Shown here piece after piece: positions 7,401 through 16,900 of a stretch of 64,000 nucleotides of DNA. The position numbers and the translations under genes are program-made. Every line of letters begins with the position of its first letter. Position 1 is the stretch's first letter. Below the pieces are notes generated by a model. It was not told the DNA's origin, searched no databases, and saw only the letters and a program-made list of their open reading frames with translations. This DNA comes from DAOTXL01 sp034435455 (GTDB lineage Bacteria; Chloroflexota; Anaerolineae; JAAYZQ01): the NCBI GenBank assembly GCA_034435455.1, contig DAOTXL010000024.1, positions 1 to 64,000 of the forward strand, read 5' to 3'.

Positions 7401-7429
7401 ATTGTAGCACAGCCGGCACTTGCCGTCAA
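7401..7429 (-). promoter_or_regulatory. Antisense promoter facing the RHH gene
   Basis: On the minus strand TTGACG (7424-7429), a 17-base spacer and TACAAT (7401-7406) point leftward. A near-palindrome (7320-7328 with 7336-7345) lies about 60 bases downstream, and then the RHH gene in antisense. No convincing minus-strand gene follows. Confidence 0.6.
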
Positions 7430-7430
7430 C

Positions 7431-7480
7431 AAGCGGCCAGCCGACCCATCGCGTCGCCGGGGGGGATCGGCTGGCCGCTT
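7431..7480 (+). terminator. 14-bp stem-loop after the RHH gene
   Basis: AAGCGGCCAGCCGA (7431-7444) is the exact reverse complement of 7467-7480. No T-tract follows, so it may be an attenuator or structured leader of the 7504 gene rather than a strong terminator. Confidence 0.45.
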
Positions 7481-7503
7481 TGTGCTTCACACGGGAGAGA
7501 ACT

Positions 7504-8274
7504 ATGGACAACCTGGAGAAGAACGCGATCAAGATCGTAGCCAGGCTATCGCCCTGGCTGGCGCCGCTGCCCTCGGCCTATTTCGTGGGCCGTTCCGCCA
7601 TGATACACCTGGGCCTGCCTCTCTTGGTCGCCCTGATCGTGGCCGCCATCATCGAGACGTTGGGCCTGGCAACCGTCCACACCGCGCTTTGGGCCCACGA
7701 CTGGAACGCCCACAAGCGCAAGACCGACCCGGGTGCCCCTCTGGGCCTGGCCATCGCTCTAGGTGGGGTCTATGTGGCGGCGACGGTGGGATTGCTCGTC
7801 TTCCTGGAGATGTGGCCTTTCCTGGCCGTGTACGCGCCAGCCATCTTTCCGGCCCTGGCCGTCGTCGGGGCGCTCAACCTGGCCATGATCTCCCGTCAGG
7901 AACAAAGGGAAGCGGCTGTCAGGGCCGAGAGGGCAGAGCGCAAAGCTGCGCGTCAAATGAACCGGCAAGGGGGTAGTCAACCGGCTCTTGCGCAACCGTC
8001 AGGCAAAGCGTCAAGAACTGCTGTTCTGTACGCTTCCCTTGACGTTGCCCGTCAGACGCGCAAGGCGCGCCGTGACGCCCGGCTTGACGCCCTGCTGGCG
8101 TACTATGCAGCCAGCCCGGACGCCGGCCCAACGGAAGCGGGTCGTGCCATTGGTGTCTCGCGCCAGACGGTGTATGCCTATCTGGCCGAGCTTGAAGCAG
8201 CCGGGCGGATCGCCCGCAACAACGGTCAGGGCGTCGAGGTGCTCGATCTTGGGCGGAGAGGGGGTAGCGACTGA
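7504..8274 (+). CDS. Membrane protein with C-terminal helix-turn-helix (mobile-element type)
   Basis: This 256-residue protein has three to four hydrophobic segments in the first 135 residues (for example LGLPLLVALIVAAIIETLGL), a charged region rich in Gln/Arg/Ala, and a C-terminal helix-turn-helix (GPTEAGRAIGVSRQTVYAYLAELEAAGRI). Start ATG 7504-7506 has GGAGAG upstream; an in-frame codon at 7420 would add an unlikely hydrophilic tail. The layout recalls membrane proteins of conjugative or replicative actinomycete-type elements (SpdB/DUF2637-like), and it lies inside the recombinase module. Function unknown; DNA contact at the membrane is suggested by the fusion of the two parts. Confidence 0.75.
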   Translation: MDNLEKNAIKIVARLSPWLAPLPSAYFVGRSAMIHLGLPLLVALIVAAIIETLGLATVHTALWAHDWNAHKRKTDPGAPLGLAIALGGVYVAATVGLLVFLEMWPFLAVYAPAIFPALAVVGALNLAMISRQEQREAAVRAERAERKAARQMNRQGGSQPALAQPSGKASRTAVLYASLDVARQTRKARRDARLDALLAYYAASPDAGPTEAGRAIGVSRQTVYAYLAELEAAGRIARNNGQGVEVLDLGRRGGSD

Positions 8275-8341
8275 TGGAGACGTGGAAGATTCGTCCAGAT
8301 CGGTCGGCCGAAGAGCCGATCGTAGATAGGTGGAGAGTAGA

Positions 8342-8521
8342 ATGCTCATACGATGGTTTCTGTTCGAGACCCGCATTGGCCACTGCGTGCTGGCCCTATT
8401 GGAGCGGCACGTGGGACTGGCGGTCGTGTCGGCTGACTGGTTGGCGACGCAGCCCTGCGGTCAGCCGAGGGCCGGGACAGAGTCCCGCAGCGTCCTGCCA
8501 TCGTGTTCAGCACAGGAATAG
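8342..8521 (+). CDS. Small hypothetical protein
   Basis: A 59-residue frame begins MLIRWFLFETRIGHCVLALLERH with GGAGAG a few bases upstream. No family is recognised. It lies between the membrane-HTH gene and another small gene of the same element. The ribosome-binding site is the main support. Confidence 0.4.
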   Translation: MLIRWFLFETRIGHCVLALLERHVGLAVVSADWLATQPCGQPRAGTESRSVLPSCSAQE

Positions 8522-8532
8522 GAGGTCAGCAG

Positions 8533-8721
8533 ATGGTCGAGATGGTAGCCAGGCCTTCACCGCGAGGAAACGCCCAGGCCGACCAGGGTGCAATGACAAG
8601 GACAGACAACCCCAAGTATCTGCAGTTGCTCAGATTGCTGGCCGACATTCTGGCCATGCCCAGGAGGCAGGACCGCAAGGAGACGCCGCCCAGACAACAC
8701 AACTCGTCCCATGCTCCGTAG
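8533..8721 (+). CDS. Small hypothetical protein upstream of the recombinase
   Basis: A 62-residue frame starts at ATG 8533 with a strong AGGAGG seven bases upstream. A central helix-like stretch (KYLQLLRLLADILAM) is flanked by Arg/Asn/Gln-rich ends. It is 21 bases before the serine recombinase and probably co-transcribed. It could be a small accessory factor such as a recombination directionality factor, but nothing in the sequence proves this. Confidence 0.5.
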   Translation: MVEMVARPSPRGNAQADQGAMTRTDNPKYLQLLRLLADILAMPRRQDRKETPPRQHNSSHAP

Positions 8722-8742
8722 GAAAAGAGGAAGCCTGAAGCC

Positions 8743-10317
8743 ATGAAAACACGCGCCCTCGTCTACATTCGCAAATCGTCGGTTCGAAACCGGCGTGACG
8801 AGATCAGCCCCGAGCGCCAGCTCGCCAACTGCCTGGCAGCGGCTGAAGCCCACGGCTGGCAGGTGGGCGACGACGACGTCTACCGCGATGCCGAGGGCCA
8901 TCGCTCCGGTCGCACCGAGGATCACCGGCCGGCCTGGCAGGCGCTCAAGGCCAGGGTTGGGGGCGACCCCTCCATTGCTGCCGTGGTAGTCAACTCGCTG
9001 GACCGGGGAAGCCGCTCGCCGAAGGACTTTTTCAACTTTCTGGACCTGGTGCAGCGGCATAGGGTGGAGATCGTGTCGGTCACCGAGCAGTTCGATACCT
9101 CCACGGCGATAGGCCGGGCCTTTCTGGCCATCCTGATGGTCATCGCCTCGCTCGAGTCTGACCTTGCCAGTGAGCGAACCACCTCGACAATCGATTACCT
9201 CAAGTCGCAGGGGCTGCATTGGGGGATCACGCCCTATGGCTACTCCCGCGACGAGAACTCGATCCCTCAACCTGACGAGAACGCCGCAGCCGTGATCGAT
9301 GCCCTGACCCATTACGCTGAGGGTGGGCACTCCTACGGGGCCGTCGCCAGGCATCTCAACAAGCTGGGCCATCGCTGGCGCGATCGCCAGGGAGAGGCTA
9401 TGCCCTTCAACAAATACGCGGTGCGCAGCATCGTGTCGAACGTGCTCATCTACGCCGGATGGGTGCCCCAGGGCAGGGGCAAGGACATGCAGATCAACGA
9501 CACCGCGCGAACCCTGCGCGAGTTGGTGCTCATCACCGACGCCGTGCCCGGCCAGCACCCACCCTTGGTTGACGAGAAGCTCGTCGACGAGGTACTGGCT
9601 GCTCGACACAAGCGGCTTGACCTGGCAGTTCGGCGGATCGACTATATCTACCTGCTCACGCCGATAGCCTATTGCGCTGCCTGTGGTCAGCAGTTGCGCG
9701 GCAAGGCAGGCCGCCGGGCCAACACTGGCCCTCGATACGCTCATTACGACGGTGGCTGCCCGTGCGGGCCGGCCGGCAGTCACGAGGCAGAAGTCCTGGA
9801 GGCGGAGATCCTGAAGCTGCTGGACTTGCACCTGTCGGAGGAAGTCATTGCCGATCTGCGCAAGATCATCAAGGAGCGTGTACAATCCCGTCCCGAGAAC
9901 GCGGGCATCCAGGCGCAGATCGAGGCCTTGCAGCGGCATCTGGGGCGGCAGCGGGAGCTATACGTCCTGGGGGACTATAGCCGGGACGAATACATGGCAC
10001 TACGGGCCGAGAAGATGGCCGAAATCGCAGAGCTGGAGCGCAAGCTCGGAGGGGCTGACTATCCACTGGAGGCAGCGCTGACCCGCATCAACCGGATGGG
10101 GGATATCCTGCGCGAGGGGACACGAAATCAGCAAAAGCGGGCGATCAACCTGCTGTTCGACAAAGTCCTGGTCGGCACCGACAGCAAAATCAAAGGAGTT
10201 GAGCTCCAAGACTGGGCTCAACCCCTCTTTGCCGACTTACTTATGGTAAGTGGCGACACTGTATGCCCCCAAGGGAATTCGAATCCCTGTCGCCGCCTTG
10301 AAAGGGCGGTGTCCTAG
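8743..10317 (+). CDS. Large serine recombinase (site-specific integrase)
   Basis: This 524-residue protein has an N-terminal resolvase domain with the nucleophile Ser12 in YIRKSS, and SLDRGSRS and LIMVIASLESDLASERT-type segments of the catalytic domain (about 1-150). A Recombinase domain follows (165-270), then a Cys-rich zinc ribbon (YCAACG ... GGCPCG, about 305-345) and a coiled-coil segment (375-450) typical of phage and ICE integrases. The last 17 or so residues are encoded inside the tRNA-Glu gene on the opposite strand; the normal family C-terminus ends around FADLLMVSGD. The recombinase therefore abuts its attachment site, and its stop codon belongs to the host chromosome after integration. 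It catalyses element integration and, with a directionality factor, excision. Confidence 0.93.
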   Translation: MKTRALVYIRKSSVRNRRDEISPERQLANCLAAAEAHGWQVGDDDVYRDAEGHRSGRTEDHRPAWQALKARVGGDPSIAAVVVNSLDRGSRSPKDFFNFLDLVQRHRVEIVSVTEQFDTSTAIGRAFLAILMVIASLESDLASERTTSTIDYLKSQGLHWGITPYGYSRDENSIPQPDENAAAVIDALTHYAEGGHSYGAVARHLNKLGHRWRDRQGEAMPFNKYAVRSIVSNVLIYAGWVPQGRGKDMQINDTARTLRELVLITDAVPGQHPPLVDEKLVDEVLAARHKRLDLAVRRIDYIYLLTPIAYCAACGQQLRGKAGRRANTGPRYAHYDGGCPCGPAGSHEAEVLEAEILKLLDLHLSEEVIADLRKIIKERVQSRPENAGIQAQIEALQRHLGRQRELYVLGDYSRDEYMALRAEKMAEIAELERKLGGADYPLEAALTRINRMGDILREGTRNQQKRAINLLFDKVLVGTDSKIKGVELQDWAQPLFADLLMVSGDTVCPQGNSNPCRRLERAVS

Positions 10318-10336
10318 GCCTCTAGACGATGGGGGC
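10264..10336 (-). tRNA. tRNA-Glu (anticodon TTC)
   Basis: A 73-nt cloverleaf on the minus strand with acceptor arms GCCCCCA/TGGGGGC, anticodon stem CCGCC/GGCGG around loop CTTTCAA (anticodon TTC), and TTCGAAT T-loop. CCA is not encoded. The 3' half overlaps the end of the serine recombinase and is the probable attachment site of the element. Confidence 0.93.
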
Positions 10337-10348
10337 CTGTGCGCTCCC

Positions 10349-10377
10349 ATTGTAACAGAAATGGGAGCGCAGGTCAA
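10349..10377 (-). promoter_or_regulatory. Promoter of tRNA-Glu
   Basis: TTGACC (10372-10377), a 17-base spacer and TACAAT (10349-10354) on the minus strand. A perfect 11-bp inverted repeat (10340-10350 with 10361-10371) brackets the -10 box. Confidence 0.75.
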
Positions 10378-10408
10378 ATCCGCCGCCCCCATTTACCCTC
10401 GCCACCCC

Positions 10409-13400
10409 TTACCCCTCGCGCAGAAGCAGCGGCAGGTAGATGTAGAACCGCTCCACCGGGGCGCACTCCACCGCCACCGTCCCCGTAACCGTATCGGAAT
10501 AGAGCCCGCCACAGTTCCACACGGTCAGGGTGTAGGGATAGGCGCCGCTGAGGCTGAAATCCACCGTCGGCGATGGGTCGGCGCTGCCGCCCACAACGCC
10601 AAAATCCCAACTGAAGGTGAACGGCAACGTGCCGGTCAGGTCGGCGCCAAACGTTACCGCGCAGCCGGAAACCTCGTGCGTCACGGTCAGGATACCAACC
10701 GGTTCACAGGCGGCCGGGCACTCTACCGTGACCTGGCCGCTGAAGGTGTCCACCGAGGCGCCGTCGCAGTTGGTCACCGTCAGGGTGTAGGGGTAGGTGC
10801 CGCTCTGGCCCAGGTCCACGGCCGGGGCCGGCTCGCTGCTGCTGCCAAAGGGGCCCAGATCCCAGTCGTAGACAAAGGGCGGGTCCCCCGCCAGCTCGGC
10901 GGTGAAGGTCACGACGCAGCCCGCCGTCTCCGTCAGGACCTCCAGGATCTGCACCGGCTCGCACGGCGCCGGCAGGACAGTGACCACGTCGCTGGTGGCG
11001 TCGGAGCCGCAGGTGTTGGTGGCGGTCATCGTCACCGTGTAGTCGCCCGGCCCGGCGAAGGCGTGGACGATCTGGGGACCGGTGCCACTGCCGCCATCGC
11101 CAAAGTCCCACTGGAACAGGAACGGCGCGGTGCCGGTGGCCGTGCCGGTGAAGGTCACCTCCTGGCCGGCCACAGGGTTGGGCGGCTGCCAGGTAAAGCT
11201 GGCGTCGGAGGCCGGATAGCACTCGCAGCCGCCGAACCAGTCTATGATCCGCTGCAACACCTGGGCGCCGTTGGCCGCGTTGTTGTAGTAGATCGGCACC
11301 CAGTCGGTGCCGAAAAAGGCGGTCTGCCAGTCCCCGCCATCCTTGTCCACATCCAGGTTGTTGCCGCCCCCCGCCTGGCTGCGGAAAGCCACCGAGGCCC
11401 CGGCCCCGGCGTTGACGATATCGCCATAGTCGCTAAAGCCCGAGGGGTAGGTGAGCGGGTAGGGGCCCAGCCCGCCGCCGATGGGGTCGCCGGCCACGCC
11501 GTACTTGGTGGCGGCGTTGCCGCTGTCGTTGGTGTAGGAACCAATGCCCAGGTAGTTCTGGCCAAAGCCCGTCAGGCCAAAGTCGTAGAGATAGTCCTGG
11601 CTGGAGAGGAAAAGGTGCCCGCCGCCGTCCAGGTAAGCGGCCAGGTTGGCCTCGTCGGCGGCATTGGGGCCGGCGGAGTCGCCGTACTTGTCGCCGGAGA
11701 ACCAGATGACGATCGAGTAGCCCTGCAACCCGGCCAGGTCGGGGCCGTTGCCGCTGCCGCCGCCCACGTCGAACACGTCATAGTCGTAGCCCAGGTTGTC
11801 CAGGGCGGCGGTAAAGTAGGGCCGCGTGTCGGGGCTGTTGTTGTCGTCGTCCACCAGCAGGATGCAGGGCAGTAGCTCCAGGGCGAAATCCTGGGTCTGA
11901 TTGTGGTCCACGACGATGGGCCGTTCCTGCGAGCGATGGCCATAGGAACTGACCAGCATGGTGTAACTGCCCTGGGGCAGCGTCGCCTGGTAAAAGCCGG
12001 TGGCCGGGTCGGTCCACACCACCACGGGCGATCCCTGGAACCGGACCTCGGCGAAAAGGGGCGTCCCGCTGCCCTGCTCGGTGACCGTACCGGAGACGAT
12101 GTAGGTCGGCGCCGTCTGCAGGGCAAAATCCTGGGTCGTCACCGTGTCGGTGGTGACGACCACGCCGCCGACGGTGGCCGGCAGGTAGCCATAGGCCTCG
12201 GCGGTGACGGTGTAGGTGCCGGCCAGCAGGGTGCGGGTGTAGTAGCCGCTGGGGTCGGTGGTGGCGGGGAAGGTGTGGCCGGCGTCGTCCTCTGCCGTCA
12301 CCGTGGCGTCGGCGATGGGTGCGCCGCCGCTCGCCGCTGTGACATGGCCGTCCAGCGCACCGATGCCGCCAGGGATCAGGCAGCCGGTCATGTGGGCGTA
12401 GGTGGCGATGGCCGCCTTGACAAACTCGACATAGTAGGGCCAGTCCTGGAAATTGTCCATATCGTCATTGACGGTGTGGTAATAGGGATTAAAGTCGCCC
12501 ATGTCCTCGATGCCCAGGATGGCCGTGTAGCCATAGTCCCAGAACGAAGCGTGGTCGCTGGCACCGGTGCCGTTGGGGATGATCTGCGGGATCAGGTTCA
12601 GATCGTAGGCGTCCACCACGTCGGCGAACAACTGGGCCAGGACCAGCGTCGGCGGCAGGTCGGAATCGGCGTGCAGGTCCATGTCGGGGCTGCTGCCGCC
12701 GCTGTTCCAGGCGATCATGTCCAGATTCAGGTAGCCGAGGATGTTCTCGCCGCGGCTGTAGGCGCGCTGGGCGTAGGCATGGCTGCCGTTCAGGCCCTGT
12801 TCCTCGCCGGTCCAGAAGGCAAAGCGCAGGGTGCACCCCCACTGGTACTGGGTGAGGATGTCGGCGGCGATCAGCGTGGCCACCGAACCGCTGGCGTTGT
12901 CGTCGGCTCCCGGTGCGGGGCCGCTGGAGGGCATGTCGTCCAGATGGGCGCCGATGATAAAGATGTCATCGGGGTTGAGCGTGCCGGTGATGGTGCCGAT
13001 GACGTTGGGGTAGGTGGAGCCGCCCCACTGATGATACTCTACGGCCAGGCCCAGGCCGGCCAGGTGCTCGCCGACATACTGGGTGGCCTTCTGGATGGGG
13101 GTACCGCTGTAGGTGTGGCGGGTGGTGATGGTGTAGGGCGAGCCGCCGATGTCCACCGGCCATTCGCCGCTCAGCCCGCCGGTGTAGTTATAGACCAGCC
13201 CCTGGTTCACCTGGTCGATCATCTGCTGGATGAGCGGGTCGGGGGTGATGACCTCCGGGAACGCCCCCTCGACCACAGCCGGATGGAGCGGTTTGGGGTC
13301 CAACGTGACGGCCTGCAACCGGACGCCGGCCTCGGCCAGCCGCCCGGCCTGTTGGGGCGCGGCGCGCAGCAGCACCTGGACACTATCGTCCAGCAGCAGG

Positions 13401-13783
13401 CGGCCGTAGGCGTTCCAGTCGGGGGCGGGCCGGCCGGGCATGGGGTAGGCCAGATAGTAGTTTGCCCCCGTAAGGTCGGCGTCGAGCACGGCCACGCTCA
13501 GGCCGGTGGCCCGGAGCTCCTGAACCTGCCAGGGATAGGCGCCGGCCAGCAGGTACGACCCCTTGCCGGCCGCCAGTCGCGCATAGACCGGCACGCCGAC
13601 CGTTTCCACGTGCGCCAGGTCGTCGGGACCGCGCACACCGATCTGGACCAGGGCCGGCCTGTCCTGGCCGGCGCTGGCGGCTGCCCGGAGTGCCCCCGGC
13701 CGAACGGCAACCGCCGGGGCCAGGCTGGCGGTCAACAGGGTGACCACCAACAGGACAAAAAACGTCGCGAGTCTGCGGTTCAT
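10409..13783 (-). CDS. Secreted M28 family aminopeptidase with carboxypeptidase-regulatory and PKD domains
   Basis: This 1124-residue secreted protein has a signal peptide (about 1-27), an N-terminal prodomain-like region, and an M28 zinc peptidase (about 225-465). The expected ligands are visible: His280 (GAHLDD), Asp294 (GADDNASG), catalytic Glu327 and ligand Glu328 (WTGEEQG), Asp355 (NLDMIAW) and His436 (YYHTVND). Two carboxypeptidase-regulatory-like beta domains follow (470-640), then an alpha/beta domain starting CILLVDDDNNSPDTR (640-870), and three PKD-like repeats (880-1110). The very C-terminus is YIYLPLLLREG, a motif shared with two other secreted proteins in this window. It probably digests extracellular peptides. 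It is transcribed divergently from the phospholipase D protein from a shared 164-bp intergenic region. Confidence 0.92.
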   Translation of the reverse strand: MNRRLATFFVLLVVTLLTASLAPAVAVRPGALRAAASAGQDRPALVQIGVRGPDDLAHVETVGVPVYARLAAGKGSYLLAGAYPWQVQELRATGLSVAVLDADLTGANYYLAYPMPGRPAPDWNAYGRLLLDDSVQVLLRAAPQQAGRLAEAGVRLQAVTLDPKPLHPAVVEGAFPEVITPDPLIQQMIDQVNQGLVYNYTGGLSGEWPVDIGGSPYTITTRHTYSGTPIQKATQYVGEHLAGLGLAVEYHQWGGSTYPNVIGTITGTLNPDDIFIIGAHLDDMPSSGPAPGADDNASGSVATLIAADILTQYQWGCTLRFAFWTGEEQGLNGSHAYAQRAYSRGENILGYLNLDMIAWNSGGSSPDMDLHADSDLPPTLVLAQLFADVVDAYDLNLIPQIIPNGTGASDHASFWDYGYTAILGIEDMGDFNPYYHTVNDDMDNFQDWPYYVEFVKAAIATYAHMTGCLIPGGIGALDGHVTAASGGAPIADATVTAEDDAGHTFPATTDPSGYYTRTLLAGTYTVTAEAYGYLPATVGGVVVTTDTVTTQDFALQTAPTYIVSGTVTEQGSGTPLFAEVRFQGSPVVVWTDPATGFYQATLPQGSYTMLVSSYGHRSQERPIVVDHNQTQDFALELLPCILLVDDDNNSPDTRPYFTAALDNLGYDYDVFDVGGGSGNGPDLAGLQGYSIVIWFSGDKYGDSAGPNAADEANLAAYLDGGGHLFLSSQDYLYDFGLTGFGQNYLGIGSYTNDSGNAATKYGVAGDPIGGGLGPYPLTYPSGFSDYGDIVNAGAGASVAFRSQAGGGNNLDVDKDGGDWQTAFFGTDWVPIYYNNAANGAQVLQRIIDWFGGCECYPASDASFTWQPPNPVAGQEVTFTGTATGTAPFLFQWDFGDGGSGTGPQIVHAFAGPGDYTVTMTATNTCGSDATSDVVTVLPAPCEPVQILEVLTETAGCVVTFTAELAGDPPFVYDWDLGPFGSSSEPAPAVDLGQSGTYPYTLTVTNCDGASVDTFSGQVTVECPAACEPVGILTVTHEVSGCAVTFGADLTGTLPFTFSWDFGVVGGSADPSPTVDFSLSGAYPYTLTVWNCGGLYSDTVTGTVAVECAPVERFYIYLPLLLREG

Positions 13784-13835
13784 GGCTATTTCCTTTCTGC
13801 TGCGATTGACTTCACGCCTCTATGGCGTAGGCAAG

Positions 13836-13864
13836 AGTGTAACACAATCTTCGGGGTTCGGCAA
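13836..13864 (-). promoter_or_regulatory. Promoter of the M28 peptidase gene
   Basis: TTGCCG (13859-13864), a 17-base spacer and TACACT (13836-13841) on the minus strand. Confidence 0.6.
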
Positions 13865-13888
13865 ATGGCATCAGTCGCCAGCCCGTGG

Positions 13889-13917
13889 TTGACATCCTCC
13901 CCCGGATATGATATGCT
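13889..13917 (+). promoter_or_regulatory. Promoter of the lamin-tail/phospholipase D gene
   Basis: TTGACA (13889-13894), a 17-base spacer and TATGCT (13912-13917); ATG is at 13948 after GGGAGGGGG. Confidence 0.75.
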
Positions 13918-13947
13918 TTCTCTGACTTTTACAGGGAGGGGGACGCA

Positions 13948-16900
13948 ATGAGGAAAAGCCTGGCCCTGGTGGGCATCGTCGGGTGTCTGGTAGGGATAAC
14001 CTGGCTGCTGACCGGCAGCCTGAGTGGCCGGGCCGCAGCGCCGGTGGTGGTCATCAACGAGGTGGCCTGGGGGGGTACGGCAGCCAACTCCAGTCACGAG
14101 TGGATCGAGCTGTACAACAACAGCGACGCGCCGGTGGACCTGAACGGCTGGACCCTGCTCAGCACCGACGGCTCGCCGACCATCCTCCTGACCGGCATCA
14201 TCCCCGCCCACGGTTACTACCTGTTGGAGCGCAGCGACGATTGCGCCGTCTCTGACATCCCGGCCGATCAGCCCCCCTACACCGGCGGCCTGAACAACAC
14301 CGGCGAACGGCTGGAGCTGCGGGATGCCGGCAACGCCCTGGTGGACAGCGCCGACGGCACGGGCGGCTGGCCCGGCGGCAGCGGCTCGCCCGGCTACTAC
14401 AGCATGGAGCGCGTGGACCCCACCGCGCCCGATAGCCGGGCCAACTGGGCCGCCAACGACGGGGTGACGCGCAACGGCCTGGATTGCAACGGCCAGCCGC
14501 TCAACGGCACGCCCAAGGCCCGCAACTCGGCCTTTGTCCCACCCACCGCCGATCTGAGCGTGGACAAGGCCGGGCCGGAGACCGTCCGGGCCGGCGACCT
14601 CATTACCTACACCGTCACCCTGAGCAACATCGGCCAACTGCCCGCCGAGGCAGCCCGGCTGACCGACGTGCTGCCGGCCCAGATCGAGTTCGTGGCCCAC
14701 ACCGCGCCCTACCCCTTTAGCCAGCCGACCGCCGGCACCCTGGTGTGGGAATTGGGGACCGTGCCGACAACCACTGCCGCCACGCCCATCAGCTTCACCC
14801 TCACCGGCCGGGTGGACGAAGGGGCGTGGGGCGAACTGCGCAACGTCATCACCGCCACCGGCACCACCACCGACGCCAACCCGGCGAACAACCACGATGC
14901 GGTCGTGACGGTGGTCGGCAGCGGGCCGGTGGTACCGGTAGTCCTCATCGAAGCGCTGTATTACGACACCTACGAGAGTGGCGAGCCGGACGAGGCGGTG
15001 CGGGTGATAAACGTCTCGACCGTGGCCGCCCACCTGAATGGCTGGAAGCTCAACGACGGGGGCAGCTCCCACGCCACCTTCCCATCCGGCGCCGCCCTGG
15101 CCCCCCACCAGGCCATCTGGTGCGCCAAAGCCGCCACCACCTTTGAGCGTCAATTCGGCTTCAAGCCCGATTTCGAGACCGACGACACCGACCCGGCCGT
15201 GCCCGAAATGGACGGCACCTGGCCCGGCTTTGCCAACGACGGCGACGAGTGCCTGCTGAAAAACGGCGCCGGCGAGATCGTGGATACCCTGGTCTATGCG
15301 GGGGGCGACACGGGTTCCTCCGGCTGGAGCGGCCCGGCCGTCCAGCCCTGGACCTCGGGGGCCAGCTTTGCCGCCGAGGGGCAGATCCTCTACCGCAAGC
15401 GCGACCAGGCCACCGGCCTGCCCGTGCCCGATACGGACACCGCCGCCGACTGGGCCCAGGACCCTGCCGACTCGATCAACGGCCGCAAAGTCCTCTACCC
15501 CGGCTGGGACCTGGACCCCTTTTTCTTTACCGCCCGCATCACCGAGACGGCCCTCCTGACCGTGGCCGTGGCCCCCGACAACCTGTATGATGCCCTGGCC
15601 ACGGTCCTCGCCGGCGCCCGGGAAAGCATCCGGATCGAGGCCTACACCTTCCGCAGCCTGGAGCTGGCCAACGTGCTGCTCGACCGGCTCGACCACGGCG
15701 TCAGCGTGAGCCTGCTGCTGGAAGGTGCTCCGGCCTTTGAGGGGATCACCAATCAGGAAAAATGGATCGCCCGCGCCTTGCACAACGCCGGAGCGCAGGT
15801 CCTGTTCATGCTCAACGACAGCACCAACCGCATCCATGACCGCTACAGCAACCAGCACGCCAAGTTCATCGTGGTGGACGGGCGGATCGCCCTCATCGGC
15901 TCGGAGAACCTGAATGAGACCAGCCTGCCGGCCGATGACAAGGCCGATGGCACCGCCGGGCGGCGGGGTGTCTACCTGATCACCGATGCGCCCGGCGTGG
16001 TGGCCCACGCCCTGGCCATCTTTGCCGCCGACGCCGATCCGGCCCATCACCTGGACGTGATGAACTGCGAGCAGGTGCCCGACCTCTGCTCGCCGACGTC
16101 GGGTTTTGCCCCGGCCCCCACCCCCAACTGGATAACCTACACCGTCCAGTTCCCCACGCCGTTCTATACCGGCGGCACCTTCGCCTTCGAGGTGATCCAG
16201 TCGCCGGAAAACAGCCTGCGCGACCGGGATAGCCTGTTGGGCCTGCTGGGCCGCGCCGGGCCGGGCGACACCCTCCTGATCGAGCAGTTCTATGAATACA
16301 ACCACTGGGGGCCCACCACCGGCACGCCGGAGACCGACCCCAACCCTCGCCTGGAAGCCTGCCTGAGCGCCGCCCGCCGGGGCGCGACGGTGCGCATCCT
16401 GCTGGATAGCCATTTTGATAGCGACGGCAAAAATGCGGCGACCAAAGCCTATCTGCTGGATGCCGCCCGCACCGAAGGGCTGGATTTACAGGTCCGCCTG
16501 GCCGACCCTGCCTTCCTGGGCCTGCACAACAAGATGGTCCTGGCCCACATCGGCGGACAGGGCTATGTCCACGTTGGCAGCATCAACGGCAGTGAAGCCT
16601 CCTCCAAGGTCAATCGCGAGCTGGCGTTGCAGGTGCAGTCGGATGCGGCCTATGACTATCTCAAAGCGGTTTTCGACTCGGACTGGCAGGCGTCCACGCC
16701 GCCGGTCTACCTGCCGATGGTGGTCAGGGGATACCAGCCCCCTCTGCCGGCCGATCACCTGCTCCTCAGCGAGGTGTACTATAACACCGCCCCGGAGAAA
16801 GAGTGGATAGAGATCTACAACCCCACCCCCTACCCCGTGGACCTGTCGGCCTATCAGGTAGGCGATGCGGCCAACGCAGGCGACTATGAGGGGATGTACC

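Noticed and set aside
8274..8738. A 154-residue frame overlapping the two small genes before the recombinase
   Set aside because: It starts by overlap without motifs, while the other frames have better ribosome-binding sites.
11903..16413. Long open frames antisense to the M28 and phospholipase D genes (682 and 875 residues)
   Set aside because: They mirror GC-rich genes, are rich in Gly/Val/His without motifs, and have no ribosome-binding sites.
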